In this document: positions 37,406 to 49,820 of the stretch, one piece after another
Layout of the letters: every line of letters starts with the position of its first letter
How positions within the stretch are numbered: position 1 is the first letter of the stretch
Source: Onchocerca volvulus
Taxonomy: Eukaryota > Nematoda > Chromadorea > Rhabditida > Onchocercidae
Assembly (NCBI GenBank): GCA_000499405.2
Contig: HG738137.1
Coordinates: 15,896,603 to 15,960,602, forward strand
Direction of reading: 5' to 3'
Length of the DNA: 64,000 bases
Notes under the pieces: generated by a model
What the model was told of the DNA's origin: nothing
The model's input: only the letters and a program-made list of their open reading frames with translations
Database searches by the model: none
Translations under genes and position numbers: made by a program

Positions 37406-39489
37406 AAAAATGTTCACAAAATGATATTTCTGCAAATTTTAAGGGCATTATATGTTGCTTCAAAAGGAATTATTGATTAATAATTTGATTAATAGTTCAT
37501 TATTAATTAGTAGTTTTTTTTCTTTATTTCAACTTATATATCCTTAATTCAAAGTCTTTAGCAACCAAATGATGATTAAATAATGATTAAATAATTGATT
37601 TTTTTTTTTTTTTTGTTTTGTTGATTTATGGATTATCGAAATAATACAGTGATACACGATTATACAAGTGATGAAGATATACGCGTGAAAAAGCGAATTT
37701 AAAATATTATAACTGAAAAAAGAGGAAGTTTAAAGTTGCCATGCAATGTTTAATGAAGGGAGAGAAGTAGTTTTTGTGTCATCATTTTTGTTAAATGCTT
37801 CCATGACTGCATTTTCTTCTCATGTTTGGTTTTACCAGAAAATAAGGTTTTTCCTCCTTCGTTTTTTGAATAACGAAAATGTAACTTTGAAATATGTGGC
37901 AATGAATCACGGATAAGTATTGAACTAGTGTCAAGAACCATCTAACCAATGAATCATCCAATCAACCTTTTGGACGTAGAAAATTCTTCCATTATCAATT
38001 TAACACTGAGATCTAATACATACTCTGTTAGATTTGAATTAAATAAACTTTAATTATTACATTCCAAATACAAAGAAAAAAAAACGAAAGAAAAAATTGC
38101 ACTTTTCATTCTCATTTCGCTTATTCTGTTCTTCCGCGACTACAAAATCAATGGAGATATTAATCACTTAAAACGGCAATTGAAGAAAATATACTTTTGA
38201 AAAAGACCATCACAACAAAGCGTGGAACTAACTGGGATGCAAAATTTTACAAAACCCATACATAACCGTATTGAAATAAAACAGGTTTGAGCGCAAGATT
38301 AAAGTATAAATTTAATATGTGAAGTTATCAGACTGGAAAACTCATCATTATACTGGATGGTGCTCATTCTGCTCAACTAATATCAACTCATTATAGAATT
38401 TATATTAAGTTTAACAGAGAAATTTCCCAGGACATATCATCAAAGATTAGTTTCAATAAAATGTTTCATGTTTATGCTAATTTCATTCATACAAGACCTA
38501 ATATCTACAATTTCAATTTTGTGCTTTTTTTAAAGAAATTGTTTGAAAACGTGTAGTTTTTCAAAATTTTATTTAAATAGTCATCTAGTTGGTGATATTG
38601 TTCATGGAAAGAATCCGCAATTCCAAATAGTTACAAGGTTTTCGATATGATAGTTTAGTCGTTTTACATTCAGTTGTTATTCGGAAGTTTCTGCGCAGTT
38701 TCTATAACTTAGTTTCTTAAAAAAATTTTGTCTAAGATTAATGATAAATCGAAAGAAAATCAGTTTGCTAGATGCCAAAAGAGGAATTAGGAAAATCCAA
38801 AAATTTTGCAAAATAATCTTTCGTTATTCGATAGATGTATGCAACAATAAATTTAAATAGGAATTACCTCAGTATGAATTAATGATATCTTTTGCCGATA
38901 TCAATAGACTAAAATTTTGAATTTTAATGATCATTTTGCTAAAATAAACCAAACAACATGTCAGTATCTTATCATCAGAAATATCGATATATTTACATAT
39001 GCAATATCATGAAATATCATGAAAAATATCATGAATTTAATAAATAAAAAATTTTAGTGTATACATCAGTACGCTGTACTTCACGTTTTGATTCGTTGAC
39101 ATAAAAATTTATTTCCCTTTCTAATGCATGCATGCAAACCTGAAATGCTTGATAGCTTTAATTTAATAAAATGAGACGAATAGATTACTTTCATAGTGTT
39201 GCAATTGCATAGAAGATAATGTATTTAAAGTTTTTTTATTTCAGTTGATCCTACAAACTTTTGTTATTTAATTAATTTTCTCCTGAGTATATCTATCAGT
39301 GATATTGGCATTTTTACAAATTAGAAAATATTCAAATCCCTTGAAAAAATGAATTTTCCTTTATGGACATGATTAACACTGATAATGATATCCGTTATTT
39401 CATATGATGACAATTTCTTTGCCTTCTATTTAGCAAATTGATCGACGAAAAATAACGATTCAGGACAACTTTACAAATATTTCACGATA

Positions 39490-40018
39490 ATGAGATTCAA
39501 GTGGATTGCATTAGTATTATTACTGGAGCTATCAGTAATGATAGCTACCATCGAAGCTTCAGTTGGAAATAACAGTTCCGTAAATATTACCGACAAACAA
39601 ACCTCACTCAGAGGTCAGCGGCTTAAACGGAATTGCTGTTGTGGCTGTGGTCAGGCATTAATTGTTAAGTGCAGAGGAGCGACAGCACAGAAAGAAATGT
39701 TAAGGAAGTGGTGGCTGCATGTGAGTTTATTCTTCGTATATTTCATATATTTTCATTCAATTAAATAATTTTGTTTTAGAAGAAAACAAAAAAAAAAAAA
39801 AAATGACAAAAGATGGTAATTTTTCATCACCAATTCAACTAATAATTCTATTAAAACTATGAAAGCTAAAAGAATTAGAAATTGAAAAATATTGTAGTAT
39901 CAAATTCACCATTTCTTGCTAGGACACATCCATCATAAATACAATATTGGCAGTGATAAATAAGAAGATAAAAAGAGGAAAAGAGGATGAAGAAATATTA
40001 AGGAAAAAGGACTGTTAA
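39490..40018 (+). CDS. Small secreted pre-pro-peptide, cysteine-rich (paralogue 1)
   Basis: The simplest model has two exons, 39490-39720 and 39923-40018 (TAA), joined in phase 0, giving 108 residues. Residues 1-23 form a signal peptide (RFKWIALVLLLELSVMIAT). A short pro-region with N-glycosylation motifs (NNSS, NIT) ends in RLKR, a furin/Kex2-type processing site. The predicted mature part starts NCCCGCGQALIVKC, followed by QKEMLRKWWLH and a charged helical tail (KKIKRGKEDEEILRKKDC). I do not recognise a family. An acceptor at 39433 suggests a 56-nt leader. A second, highly conserved exon candidate lies at 40062. It could replace the last exon, or be joined to it through a donor at 40014 (GGACT|GTTAAG) that shifts frame. 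A paralogue lies at 62393. Confidence 0.65.
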
Positions 40019-40059
40019 GAATGATAAAACAACTGATTAATGTAATAAAATTAAACTTT

Positions 40060-40147
40060 AGATATCATTGCTGCTGTTGCCGATGTCAATGTCATGGATG
40101 AAATCGATATTATACTGAAATTTTACTTATGAACGAAATCATCATTC
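40060..40147 (+). other. Highly conserved island, candidate alternative terminal exon
   Basis: These 88 nt match 62931-63018 with only two substitutions, although the surrounding duplicated DNA and even the coding first exons are much more diverged. It is preceded by an acceptor-like AG in both copies (ACTTTAG, ATTCCAG). Spliced directly to exon 1 in phase 0 it would read ISLLLLPMSMSWMKSILY then stop, and both substitutions are silent third-position changes. In another frame it reads IIAAVADVNVMDEIDIILKF with conservative changes. A regulatory RNA or 3' UTR element is an alternative explanation. Confidence 0.45.
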
Positions 40148-40850
40148 GCAATTACAACATTTCTTTGTTTTTTTATAAATATCTTATTTACACAATACAA
40201 TAGACTTGGTTCGATCTATCAACAGCATAAAAATGTAATAATGTGTAATCACGTATATACAAACACAAAAAATGCAGTCATAAAAACATTGCTTATTGTT
40301 TTCAAAATTTTCTGTGAACTATTCATCGTCGAACTGTTCATTTTTGAAAATTAAAGAGATCATATAAGATCTGTTGCGAGTAAAAAATAATTGCTAGAGA
40401 AATAAATGGTATTTAAAAGGTATGTAATGAAGATTATTTTAATTTAAGTTTTATTATTGTTACTCAGCCAGTAAATTACCTAAATCACCAGACAACAATG
40501 CAAGAAAACCAAAACAAAAAAAAAAAAATTGCTAATTTTCAAAAAATTTTCAAAAATCAAGAAAATTATCAAAAGAAAAAGTTTTTATTTGAATTTCATT
40601 TTCCTTTTCTACATTTTTTCATCTTCATATTCTTTATTGTGTCCTGAGTAATTTCGAAATGTTTTCGATGAGTAGTGATTATAGTGATTTATATAGGAAT
40701 ATAGTTTGCTGCCTGTTTGGTTCTCAGTATATTTTGATATTCCTACAGCATTCCGTCAAATTAATCTTTTAACTGTTCAACAGACTTAAATTGTAAACAA
40801 AAACTTTCATTTTGGCTTTTTGAAATTTAAAAAATTTTTTTTGGTAACTT

Positions 40851-42364
40851 TTCTGGAAATAAAAATGATCAAGGATGAAAAATTTAATATTTTTCTTTTT
40901 TTTTTTTTTTGCTGACAATAAATTACTCGAAACTGGTAGAGAAATAACATAGTTTAAAGTTTGTCACCTATCGACATGATCAAATATTGATGTAATGCCG
41001 CAAAGTTATTATGATCCGATGAAATATTACACTTACAAAATCTTCACCAATATAAAAATAGGCTGGAAGAAGCTTCTTAGTATTCGATTTTTCGAGTTGT
41101 TTTTTCAGTTATCTGCACAAACACAAATCAAGCTTGTTTTACTGAATTACAAATGCAATAATTTGAAATTTCTGTTGGAAAAGATATGAAAAATCATAAT
41201 TTCCATATTAATTATGGTATATTATAATTTATCTTTTTTTTCCTTTTTTCTTTTTTTTTTTATTCGACAATCTTTCAATATTTATCAAATAGCTGTAGTA
41301 ATCTATTAATCAATCTTTTAAATATCTTAAGAGTATTGATTTTTCTATACGTTTAGTGCATATTTCAAAAATGAAAAGAAAAACAAATTCGTTTTTATGA
41401 AACGAAACTACTGCCAGTAAAAAAAAAAAATTTTGGATTTAGAAATGAGTAAAGAAAACTACAACTGCCGGCAAAATAGAAAAATATGAAAAAAATTAAA
41501 TAATGAGAAACTAAATTTCGAGCATTATTTTAAAATATGACTCCTTTTTTACTTACAAAAAAATTATAGCAATAATAATTGATGAATGAGTTTTCGAAAA
41601 CAACCGGAAATGTCGAAATTACAATCGGATAAGTGACACATGTTGCTGCAATCAAGAAGGTAGCGTCATTAAATGATACATTTTTCATTATGCAGATAAA
41701 CAGAATCAAAATATTTGGCATGGTTTTCATTATATTCAGGAATTAACACAAATATTTTTTTTCTGAAAGTCTTTCTCCACATAAAAATAAATTAGTTTTA
41801 CATAGCAGAATATCATGTAGAATTTCGCAAGAAAGAGTGACATGCATATGTTCCGATATAAATACACTTAAATCACTTATCATTTCCAAAACAACACAAA
41901 TCGGTAGAAAAATCATTGAATATTATCCGAGCATCGTAAAGCATGTTATGTTTGAAAGTGCTGCAATTTCAAATCCGTATATTTCTTTCGAAATTTTGCA
42001 ATTCAGGTTGTTATAAAGCAGGAAATGGTATAAAAAAAAAAAGAAATATCTGAAATAGAACTCTTGAAAATAAATCTTATTAAAGCATTCAGAATAATTC
42101 CTGATTAATATCAGTTTATCATAATTCCCACTCCTGATTAACGGTGGAGATGGTTCCATTAGTTCCATTAGTCATCAAATTGATTAAGCAGCCAATTAGT
42201 GCGATAATTTCGAAGCTATTTCCCTGACGGATCGTTAAAATTAGTTGATATGATAAGTTTTCAGAAATCTTTTATGTAATTTAAAAAAAATGAATGTGTA
42301 ATTCTCGAAATAAATCTCATTAAAACGTGATTAATTTCAACTCTTTCACTTCGAAGAAATAAGT
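40851..42364. other. Unassigned AT-rich sequence
   Basis: Mostly low-complexity AT-rich DNA with poly-T tracts near 40900 and 41240-41260. A minus-strand open frame at 41530-41730 starts with a hydrophobic stretch and ends at a good donor-like GTAAGT, but no partner exon was found, so I do not call it a gene. Confidence 0.4.
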
Positions 42365-43340
42365 TAAAATTTTATGGCTCAATTTCACAAGATTTTCATA
42401 TTTTCTAATTAAAAACCAATAATCTACTCAATATCCCAAATAACCTGATCATTAGATTTCTAAACCATTTTCATGGAGTTTGTACATAATTGTAACAAAT
42501 TGTAAAATAGCCAATAAAAATATCATGCTAAATGTCTAAATTCTTTAGGAGAAATGAATTTGAACTGCTTTACTTTTTCACTTTTTCAAAGGTTTTCTAA
42601 TTTTCTTCAATATTTATTCTAGTCAACATTTGGAAAATATAATTATTCATTCAAATTTAACTATTGCGCAATTTACGATTAACTAATTCTTACCGATCAG
42701 AAACGACACTTTTTTTTAAAAATGACATTATCCTCTTTGTATTCTGTTAATTAACACTTTTCTTTCAACTTGTTTTGTGCTTATATGGTAGTCATTATTA
42801 AGGATTATCATTATGAGGATGTAAAAAGATTCAATCGTTCCCGAACCAATCGCGAAACTTGTTGTTTATTTTTGAAAGTTATTAAAAAGAATCTCATGTA
42901 GTTCTTTCAAATTAAAGTATATTTTTATCGAGTCCGTATTCTCTTAATATTCAAGGAATAGAGGCTTAATTAACGAGAAGAGTCTACTCCATCTTTTTCT
43001 TAAGGCTGCAAAATCATATGTAATCGGTAAATTTATTCAAATATGCAAAAAAAAAATCTTTTCCCTTTTTAGTTTTTGTATAGAGAAATCTACCCTTAAA
43101 AAAGTTATATTATTAAGACACAATTTCTAACTTTAGCTGAATAACTTCCCCAAATTATACATAGCTTTCTCTCTGAAAACAAGTATAGTATTTCTCATTA
43201 ATTAAAGTTACGAGCTTTAGGTAGGCTTGAAGAGCATTTGCATTCAGATAAAAGTAAATTTTAAATCGAATAAACCATACAAAATTCTAGTCCAAAATCC
43301 AAACTAAGCATGCATATCCATGAATGTATAACAGATTCAA
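42365..43340. repeat. Segmental duplicate B, outer flank of palindrome
   Basis: Direct copy of parts of 27470-29870: 42365-42890 matches 27470-28000 and 42910-43340 matches 29440-29870. The intervening 1.4 kb has been lost. The stretch 42610-42885 is almost identical to 27712-27987. It adjoins the left palindrome arm. The equivalent inverted sequence beyond the right arm is at 56040-56650. Confidence 0.75.
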
Positions 43341-45863
43341 AGTTCTTAAAATCATTCATTCGCTTATAACATCTACCATCATTAAATGAAATAGTGGTAC
43401 ATCTAACCCTAACTTTAACAAAAATAAATTAGTGAAAAATTGGCAGCTGCAATTTTTTTAGCAAATTTGAAAACGGTTTGACGAAAATCTTCATAATGCC
43501 ATACTTAAGGATTTATTTGATAATACTATTTAACATTATTTGACGGGCCATTCTTCGGTACGATCTTGCGTTTGACTATTCAACAGCTCCATTTCAGTGA
43601 TAAAGGATGATAGTGCGAATAGTTCTGATGTATGTTAAGATGACATCAATGGCTCATGAGCAATTTCAACATGAACAAAAAAAATCCCAACAATGAATAA
43701 CGCTCAATAGTTTTCATCTTTTTTAACCTCATCTATCCTTTTTGAAGATCAAAGTATTAGCTAATCTTCGATCCCTGTAAAAAGTTGGAAATCGACATTC
43801 CTATCATCGAATTAAAGTAACATGAAAAATAATGCATTCAGCACATCGAGAAATGAGAGAAACATCAACAATGCATCCTCACGTCAAATAGCACTTCTCA
43901 TGTCAAATTACGCCTCTCATATCACACGTGACCAACTTGACCAAGCGGTTTTCGGCCCAGCAAACCCAATAATTCGCTGAACATGAGATAATTGGCTAAC
44001 AGATTAAAATTTTAGGAAAAATTAGATCTCATTCTTTAGCTAAAAAATTTTATCGGAAATAAAATTCTAGAGGACAGGAGAAATAGGCAATGCAACCGAA
44101 AGTCAGATGATACAAATTTTTTTTTTTTTTATTTTGGCTATAATTCAAATTTGAATTGAATACGATAGATTTAGATATATGATTGAAAAAAATGTTCAAA
44201 ATATTTGAAATTTGAAAATGCAAGTGAGTTCGGGAATACAAATATTTGGATTAATGTATGTTATAACGATTATTTCTATCGTAATTGGTAGCATACTTCG
44301 GTTAGATAAAAATAAGCACTCTTGCTTTAAAATAAACTCAAAAAGTTTGAAAAATGAAAAGAAATACAGAAATATTTTTTTTTTTTTTTTTTTAATCTTC
44401 AAATATATTAGATTTATCTATTAAGAGTAATATTGGTATTATTTATTGATATTGTAAAAGAAAATTGGGTTCTTGACAGATGTCATAATTTTTCACACAC
44501 AACAAACTAATGAATGAAATAATTGCAACGAAACTATCTGAAATTATATTTTTCATTAGAATATATTAATAAACAACGTTTACTAAATAATGCAAACTAA
44601 AAGTATTTTAAATTTTATATGCCTTTAAAATTTTATAATCCTAGTGTAGTTAATTTCTTCTTAATTATCAATTGTTGAACAGTGTGGTGACAGAATAAGA
44701 CAAAATTATACTTTAAACATTTTTCCCGAATGATTTGTAAAGTTCATTGAATTGTTACCTTTTTATAATAGTTTTCAGCTCAATAAAAAATTTGAACTGC
44801 ATTTGGGTCTCATTATTTAATTTTAAGATTGAATCATAATTTCATGAAAAGTTATGATCAGAAAGCTATTAGAAAATTAATCACAATTAAAATATGAAAG
44901 AAGTTCATAACCACAATATGCCATTTATGTACTTCTCAACTTAGTTCTCTCTACCGATTTGGACAAGCCTGAGGTGTCTCGAAATCATAACAAAATATAC
45001 GGATAAAAAATGGCATATGCATTCGAATATTATTTGATAATAATTTTTATTCCCGTAGTAAGCCTTAAATATCCAAAATCTCTTCATCGACTGCTTTCAA
45101 ATCTTAAAATACGTCTACTTTCTGCATTCACCACGCCGACTTCCTGCATTATTCATTTTTATACAATGTCTGAAGTTCTTCAACGACTGATTTGAAATAT
45201 AACGTTGTATTCGAATAAACATGTTTAAACTTTTTCATTTATTTGTTGCTTCGTGAGGAATGTAGTTGTGTCGCAAAAATATCGATAGGTCATGATAGTA
45301 TGTAACGAAATGTTTCATTCAAGCAATTTTTGGATTACCTTTTGACTTCTAATATTAGGTTTTCTCTTGGATCGCCTCTTTGCCTAAATGTTCGTTGTTA
45401 ATTTCGATAAAACTTTTCAAGTTCTTCACCGATTAATTTGAAATTTTGTCATCACGTTGCATTAAATAGGCGAATGTTTCCATGTAGATACACCTAATTC
45501 TTTTTAGTGTCTCCGTAACGATAAACATGTTTCCCAGCAAAACACTTCGATTAACAGATAAACAGAGTTTGGTCAATCAATCATAAGGCAAAATGTTAGA
45601 GATCAGGAAAATAGGAGGAGTTTCGAAAGAATTTAAAAGGTTCGGATTTTGGAGCACAATCAGTTTTAAGTTTGACAACAACTCGAATTCAGCAAATCGT
45701 TCAGTTCGGAGTTTCAATACCAATACAACGACACAGATCGATGCAGCAATAGCAACAAGTTGACAGCCAAGGAATTCTTGTTTTTCTTTGCAAGTAGCAA
45801 AGGAAAAAATAATCCAGTGATCGAATTGCTTGGATATTCTCAAATAATTTCGAAGACAGTTTG

Positions 45864-46405
45864 TGTCGCGAATTCCGATATCGCGAGACTCTAACCAAAT
45901 ACCAAACAAATAAATAATCAAATGAATTTCTCATTTTGAAGGAATGTGACCAATATTGTGAATCATTTAGTTGATATTAACATTCCTTAAATTTATTATC
46001 CATTGCATTCTCATGTTTTTTCTGTTTTTATCTATCCTAATATTTTTGTATTTTTATTATGCAGGAAATACCTTTGCTCTCAATCGCTCACAATACTCAT
46101 CTTAATTCACATTTTTGTCGAAATTCATATCATAATCTTTTCATTAGATCTTTTTACGACGCTTCCGTTGCGATTAGGTCTTAACAGTTTCCGGTATTAA
46201 TGTAAATCACTCCCGTCTCTAATACATATAAACCTTGTTATATTAAGAATATAACTATCTTCTTCAAATAAAGATTTTATGATATGGTGTGGACGCAACT
46301 CAATCAACCCGACTCCACACAACTTAGCCCAACTCGATTGGACTCACTGATGATATTTTGCTATTGGTCGGCATCAATCACCACGACTCATAAATATTCA
46401 CGACA
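45864..46405 (+). mobile_element. Solo LTR (542 bp) inside the Helitron, left arm
   Basis: Starts TGTCGCGAATTC and ends ATATTCACGACA: TG...CA ends with an inverted repeat TGTCGYGA. It is flanked by a 5-bp duplication, GTTTG on the left (45859-45863) and GTTTA on the right (46406-46410). The paralogous Helitron at about 30945 has the uninterrupted site with a single GTTTG. The LTR contains a CAAATAAAGATTTT polyadenylation-type signal near 46268. Five-base duplications and TG/CA ends are typical of Ty3/gypsy and BEL LTR elements. There is no internal region, so this is a recombination product. Confidence 0.85.
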
Positions 46406-48711
46406 GTTTAGGTGCAATCAATCTGCTCAAATAATGCCTCGCAGAGATTAAACTTAGGTCATCGTACTCGCATACTGGAAGGATTGCGAATATTAATTGC
46501 AAATCAAACTGAGAAAGAATGGGAATCAGTGAATGAATGAAGAAGATTGAAAATGATTCAGATATGCTGAGGAAACTGCAGAGTTACGCGCAGCCAGACT
46601 TAAGGATGCACGGTTGAGATTTGCTGCTGCTTTATTCGATGTTGAATTGCATTATGAACAAAATTACAAAACGGATGATTTTTTGTCGTATGTGCAATTC
46701 TAAGCTAGCGCAGTCTTCTGCAATTCTTAGTTTCTTAAGCAAAAGTTTGAGCAAAAAAGCATTTACAATCAAATAATGCAAATTGTTAGTAATGGAGCTG
46801 GAGAAATCTCCTTCTAGATATGCCAAGAGAAACTTGTAAAACATTCCTAATTAGATTGATTCTGGCAGCAACTCGATCCCAAAATGACATAGTCGTATTT
46901 TTGCATGGTCGGAATAGCTGCGACATTGCTACCAGGTGGAAAAACTGCTTATTCCGGCTTTGAAATTGTCCTTGAACATACAGTTCATTGAAATTCTATG
47001 TACAACATTTCGAAAGCATTCAGCATAGGTGAAGCATTAGAGAAATGTAAACGTATTATTTGAGATGAATGTACAATGAGGCAAAAAAAAACCGCTCGGG
47101 GCTGTTGATCGATCACTGCAAAATCTGCGTGGAAACATCATACCATTTTGGCGAATATTAATTAATAATGCTTGCAAGAGATTTCAAACAAACATTTACT
47201 GTAATTCTATTATCGACACCAGCGGAAAAAATAAAAGCTTGCCTGAAATACTTTGTGGCGACACGTAAAAATGTTAAAATTAACTACAAATATGCATGAC
47301 CAACTGCAAACGATATATTAGTTGAGATATTCCCACATTAAGTGCTGGAAGCTGAGAACAGAAAGATGCCGGTTGATCTGGCCTCAGGATGAATTTCAAT
47401 TTATTGATGTTCTGCAATTTATTGACTTCAAAGAAGAATTGGTTGAATTTGAATTTAAGTTTCTCAATATTCAAATCAATTACAAGAATCATGATTGATG
47501 TTTCTAAATATTCAATTTAAGTTTCCCAAAGTCAGAAACAATTATAAGAATCAGGATTAGTGAACGAGTTGTTTTTGCCCAAGAACAACGACATCGATGA
47601 TCTTAACAATATTATTCAGTCTAACATTCAAAGCGAGACAGTCACATATAAGTCTGTCGATATTGTTGTGGACGCAGATAAAGCGGTTAATTATCCAACA
47701 GAATTTTTGAATTCACTAGATCTGCTAGGGACACCACTGCACTTACTGCAATTGAAAATCGGCGTGCCAATTATAATGATGCGAAATGTTAACCAGCCAT
47801 ACATTTTGCAATGGCACGTGGCCCGCAGTAAAAAAAATTGAAGAACAACGTCGTAGGAACAAAAAATTTGATAAGCCGTTTATTAAGTGAAGATGTCCTC
47901 ATTTCTCGCATTTCTATGATTCTAACGGATGTGCCACATCAATTGAAAAGATTTCAATTTCTAATTCGATCGACTTTTGCAATCGCCGTCAATAAAATCA
48001 AAACAAATCTTTGGAATCGTGCAGTTTAGATTAGAGATAGATTGTTTCATACATGAAAAAATTATCTGCCCGCGTGTTCGAAAGTCGGCAAACCAGACAA
48101 TTTATATATATACAAAGGGCAACAAAAAATTTTATATACGAAAAAGCATTAAGAAATTAAACATATCAGATGTGGGAGAAAGCTGAAAGATGTCAAATAG
48201 ATAATGTGCAGAATAACATTCCTGTAAATAAGGAGTGCTAACGGTCTAATGGCACGACATAATTTCAAAATTATGAAGAAATGATATAATTTCGGTATAG
48301 TTTCACTCGACATAATTTCATAAAATTTTTACCACCAGAACCTCTAATTCACAGATAAACGACAAGATTGATATAGCAACAGCAATTTTTCAGAGCTCCA
48401 GAGGTTTCAGTTCAATAGTTGAATGCGAGGCATTATTAGCAACAAACCAAAAAATCAATTGAACAATATTCTTTTTTATGAACGACAAAGGAAAGAATAA
48501 TTTCGTGAACAATTTGTCTGGATATTGTTACAATGAATCACTCTTTTATCAGTCAACAAAGAACCTTTCTCAACAGGATTCGTCTCTGTCACAACACAAG
48601 ACGCAAAAAATGTCCCCACACCTATCGATGATCTAACCCAATCAGAATAGAAAAATGAATCTCCAGTCCAATCAACCACAAATCAAATAACAAGGTGCCA
48701 GTTTTTTTTGG

Positions 48712-48745
48712 ACTGACTACGCGGAGCGTGGCTGAGTACAGCTAG
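48712..48745 (+). repeat. Helitron 3' terminus: hairpin plus CTAG
   Basis: ACTACGC and GCGTGGC-type arms around GGA form a GC-rich hairpin. About ten bases later the element ends CAGCTAG, followed by TTAATTTAATAAATTTAA, which is host sequence also present at 58285. This marks the insertion boundary. Confidence 0.75.
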
Positions 48746-49171
48746 TTAATTTAATAAATTTAATGGATCTACCAAATTGAATGTTCGAATCATTTTGATA
48801 ACCGATTTAAACTTATATCTTGTCGAACCCAAGTTGGAATTTTGTTTTCTGCCGTTCATCATCTACTGTCGGTTTCTTTCTGATCATGACAAATTTGTAA
48901 GAATGAATTTGTTATTTTTAACAAGTTTCTTCAATTTTTTTGTTTCACTCACTTCGATACGAACCTCAAACTTGAATATTTGAACCTTTGTTATGATCAA
49001 ATTTGTTATCAACAAATGCAGAAATTATATCAAAAACAATTGCATCAGCAATACAGTTTCGGTAACATCAAAGAATAACTTTCGTGAAGAGAACGTTATA
49101 CAAAGAAAAGGAGATATGTTTACGCAATAAAAAAGCTCAATACCCGAACTGTGATAACAAAGGTGCCCATT

Positions 49172-49820
49172 CTTCGAAATGATATTTGTGCTCGGGTCTC
49201 TCTTCTTCATGGATGGAAGATCCTGATATCATTTTCGGGCTTTTCGTGCTGCAAAAAAGCTCCTTTGTTTTTGCAGGAGTATGCGTCTTTGTTAGCGCAT
49301 GAAAATGTATTTGTGGTTAGCGGTTGATGAATGTGAGCTTATTTTTTAAAACTCATTGACTTAATAGATGAAAATGATTTGATAATTGACTACAAGTAAG
49401 CAAAGTGAAATTTATAACAAAGTCACTGGTTCTCTAATCATCGCGATTTCAGTAACGTTTACTATGTTAAGCTTACGGTTCATTTCTCCTGCCAAAAGCC
49501 AATTTGTTTATTGTGAAAAAAAGTAAAAAATTGTCAAAGAACTGATCACAATATTAATCACATAACACCATTAATCATTTCGTTCAATTTAGTTAAGTTA
49601 TCCACGGTAAGCAAGGATAAACAACTATGTCTTTGCTGCAAAATTCTAACAGCTTGCCATCTCTAAAATTGCAAATTCCAAAAACAATTTTTTTGCTTGT
49701 AAAATTGGCGTCTTGTTTATGAAAAGAAATTAATCAAGCCATACTTACTGTTCATACTGAAAAATAAATGATCAATCAAACAAAGGAAATATAGATATTG
49801 CTTTGAGTATCATTTCAAAC
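49172..49820. repeat. Palindrome spacer, related to 58.4-59.6 kb
   Basis: This single-copy centre between the arms is not self-complementary, apart from about 14 bp next to each arm where GAAATGATA pairs imperfectly. From about 49460 to 49825 it aligns in direct orientation with 58395-58440 and 59310-59620 (shared CACTTCTCCTGCCAA-like, AACTATGTCTTTGCT and ATTTTTTTTGCTTGTAAAATTG words). The left arm plus spacer is therefore one continuous copy of the host unit, and the right arm is an inverted copy attached to its end. Confidence 0.75.

Larger units (their letters stand above)
37410..40850. repeat. Direct segmental duplicate, upstream copy
   Basis: Collinear with 60490-63735 in the same orientation, at roughly three-quarters identity with many small indels. 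Anchors include GATATTTCTGCAA, ATGGATTATCGAAATA, CATTCTGCTCA, the secreted-peptide gene and the conserved island at 40060. The duplication covers the gene plus about 2 kb upstream and 0.8 kb downstream, so regulatory sequence was copied too. Confidence 0.8.
45100..48745 (+). mobile_element. Helitron relic in left palindrome arm
   Basis: Plus-oriented Helitron of the same family as those at 22 and 31 kb. The 5' block is at 45490-45860, interrupted by a solo LTR. Helicase relics run about 46700-48060 and are heavily frameshifted. The 3' block (48360-48745) ends in a hairpin and CTAG. Coding blocks such as VNYPTEFLNSLDLLGTPLHL and KIGVPIIMMRNVNQPYIL are still legible. No intact reading frame exists. 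The 5' boundary is approximate. Confidence 0.8.
43388..49171 (+). repeat. Left arm of giant imperfect palindrome
   Basis: This is the reverse complement of about 49821-55870. From about 45710 to 49171 mirrored positions sum to 98992 throughout, so there are no length differences over nearly 3.5 kb, and I spotted only about seven substitutions. Outside 45710 identity drops abruptly to roughly 85-90% with indels. The right arm is longer by a net 262 bp by the point 43686/55568. The arm contains a dead Helitron, a solo LTR inside it, and outer non-coding host sequence. Short identical open frames recur in both arms simply because the DNA is duplicated. Confidence 0.95.

Noticed and set aside
39003..39040. 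Short ATATCATGAA triplication upstream of the secreted-peptide gene
   Set aside because: Three short copies in AT-rich DNA, not present at the matching place in the duplicate, so no functional meaning is supported.
40062..40098. Cysteine-rich reading (CCCCRCQCHG) of the conserved island
   Set aside because: This frame is not reached by the phase-0 donor of exon 1, and both substitutions between copies would change amino acids. It is kept only as an outside possibility.
41530..41730. Minus-strand open frame with a hydrophobic start, possible secreted protein
   Set aside because: No second exon, no paralogue in the duplicated segment and no recognisable motif, and AT-rich DNA readily produces hydrophobic frames.
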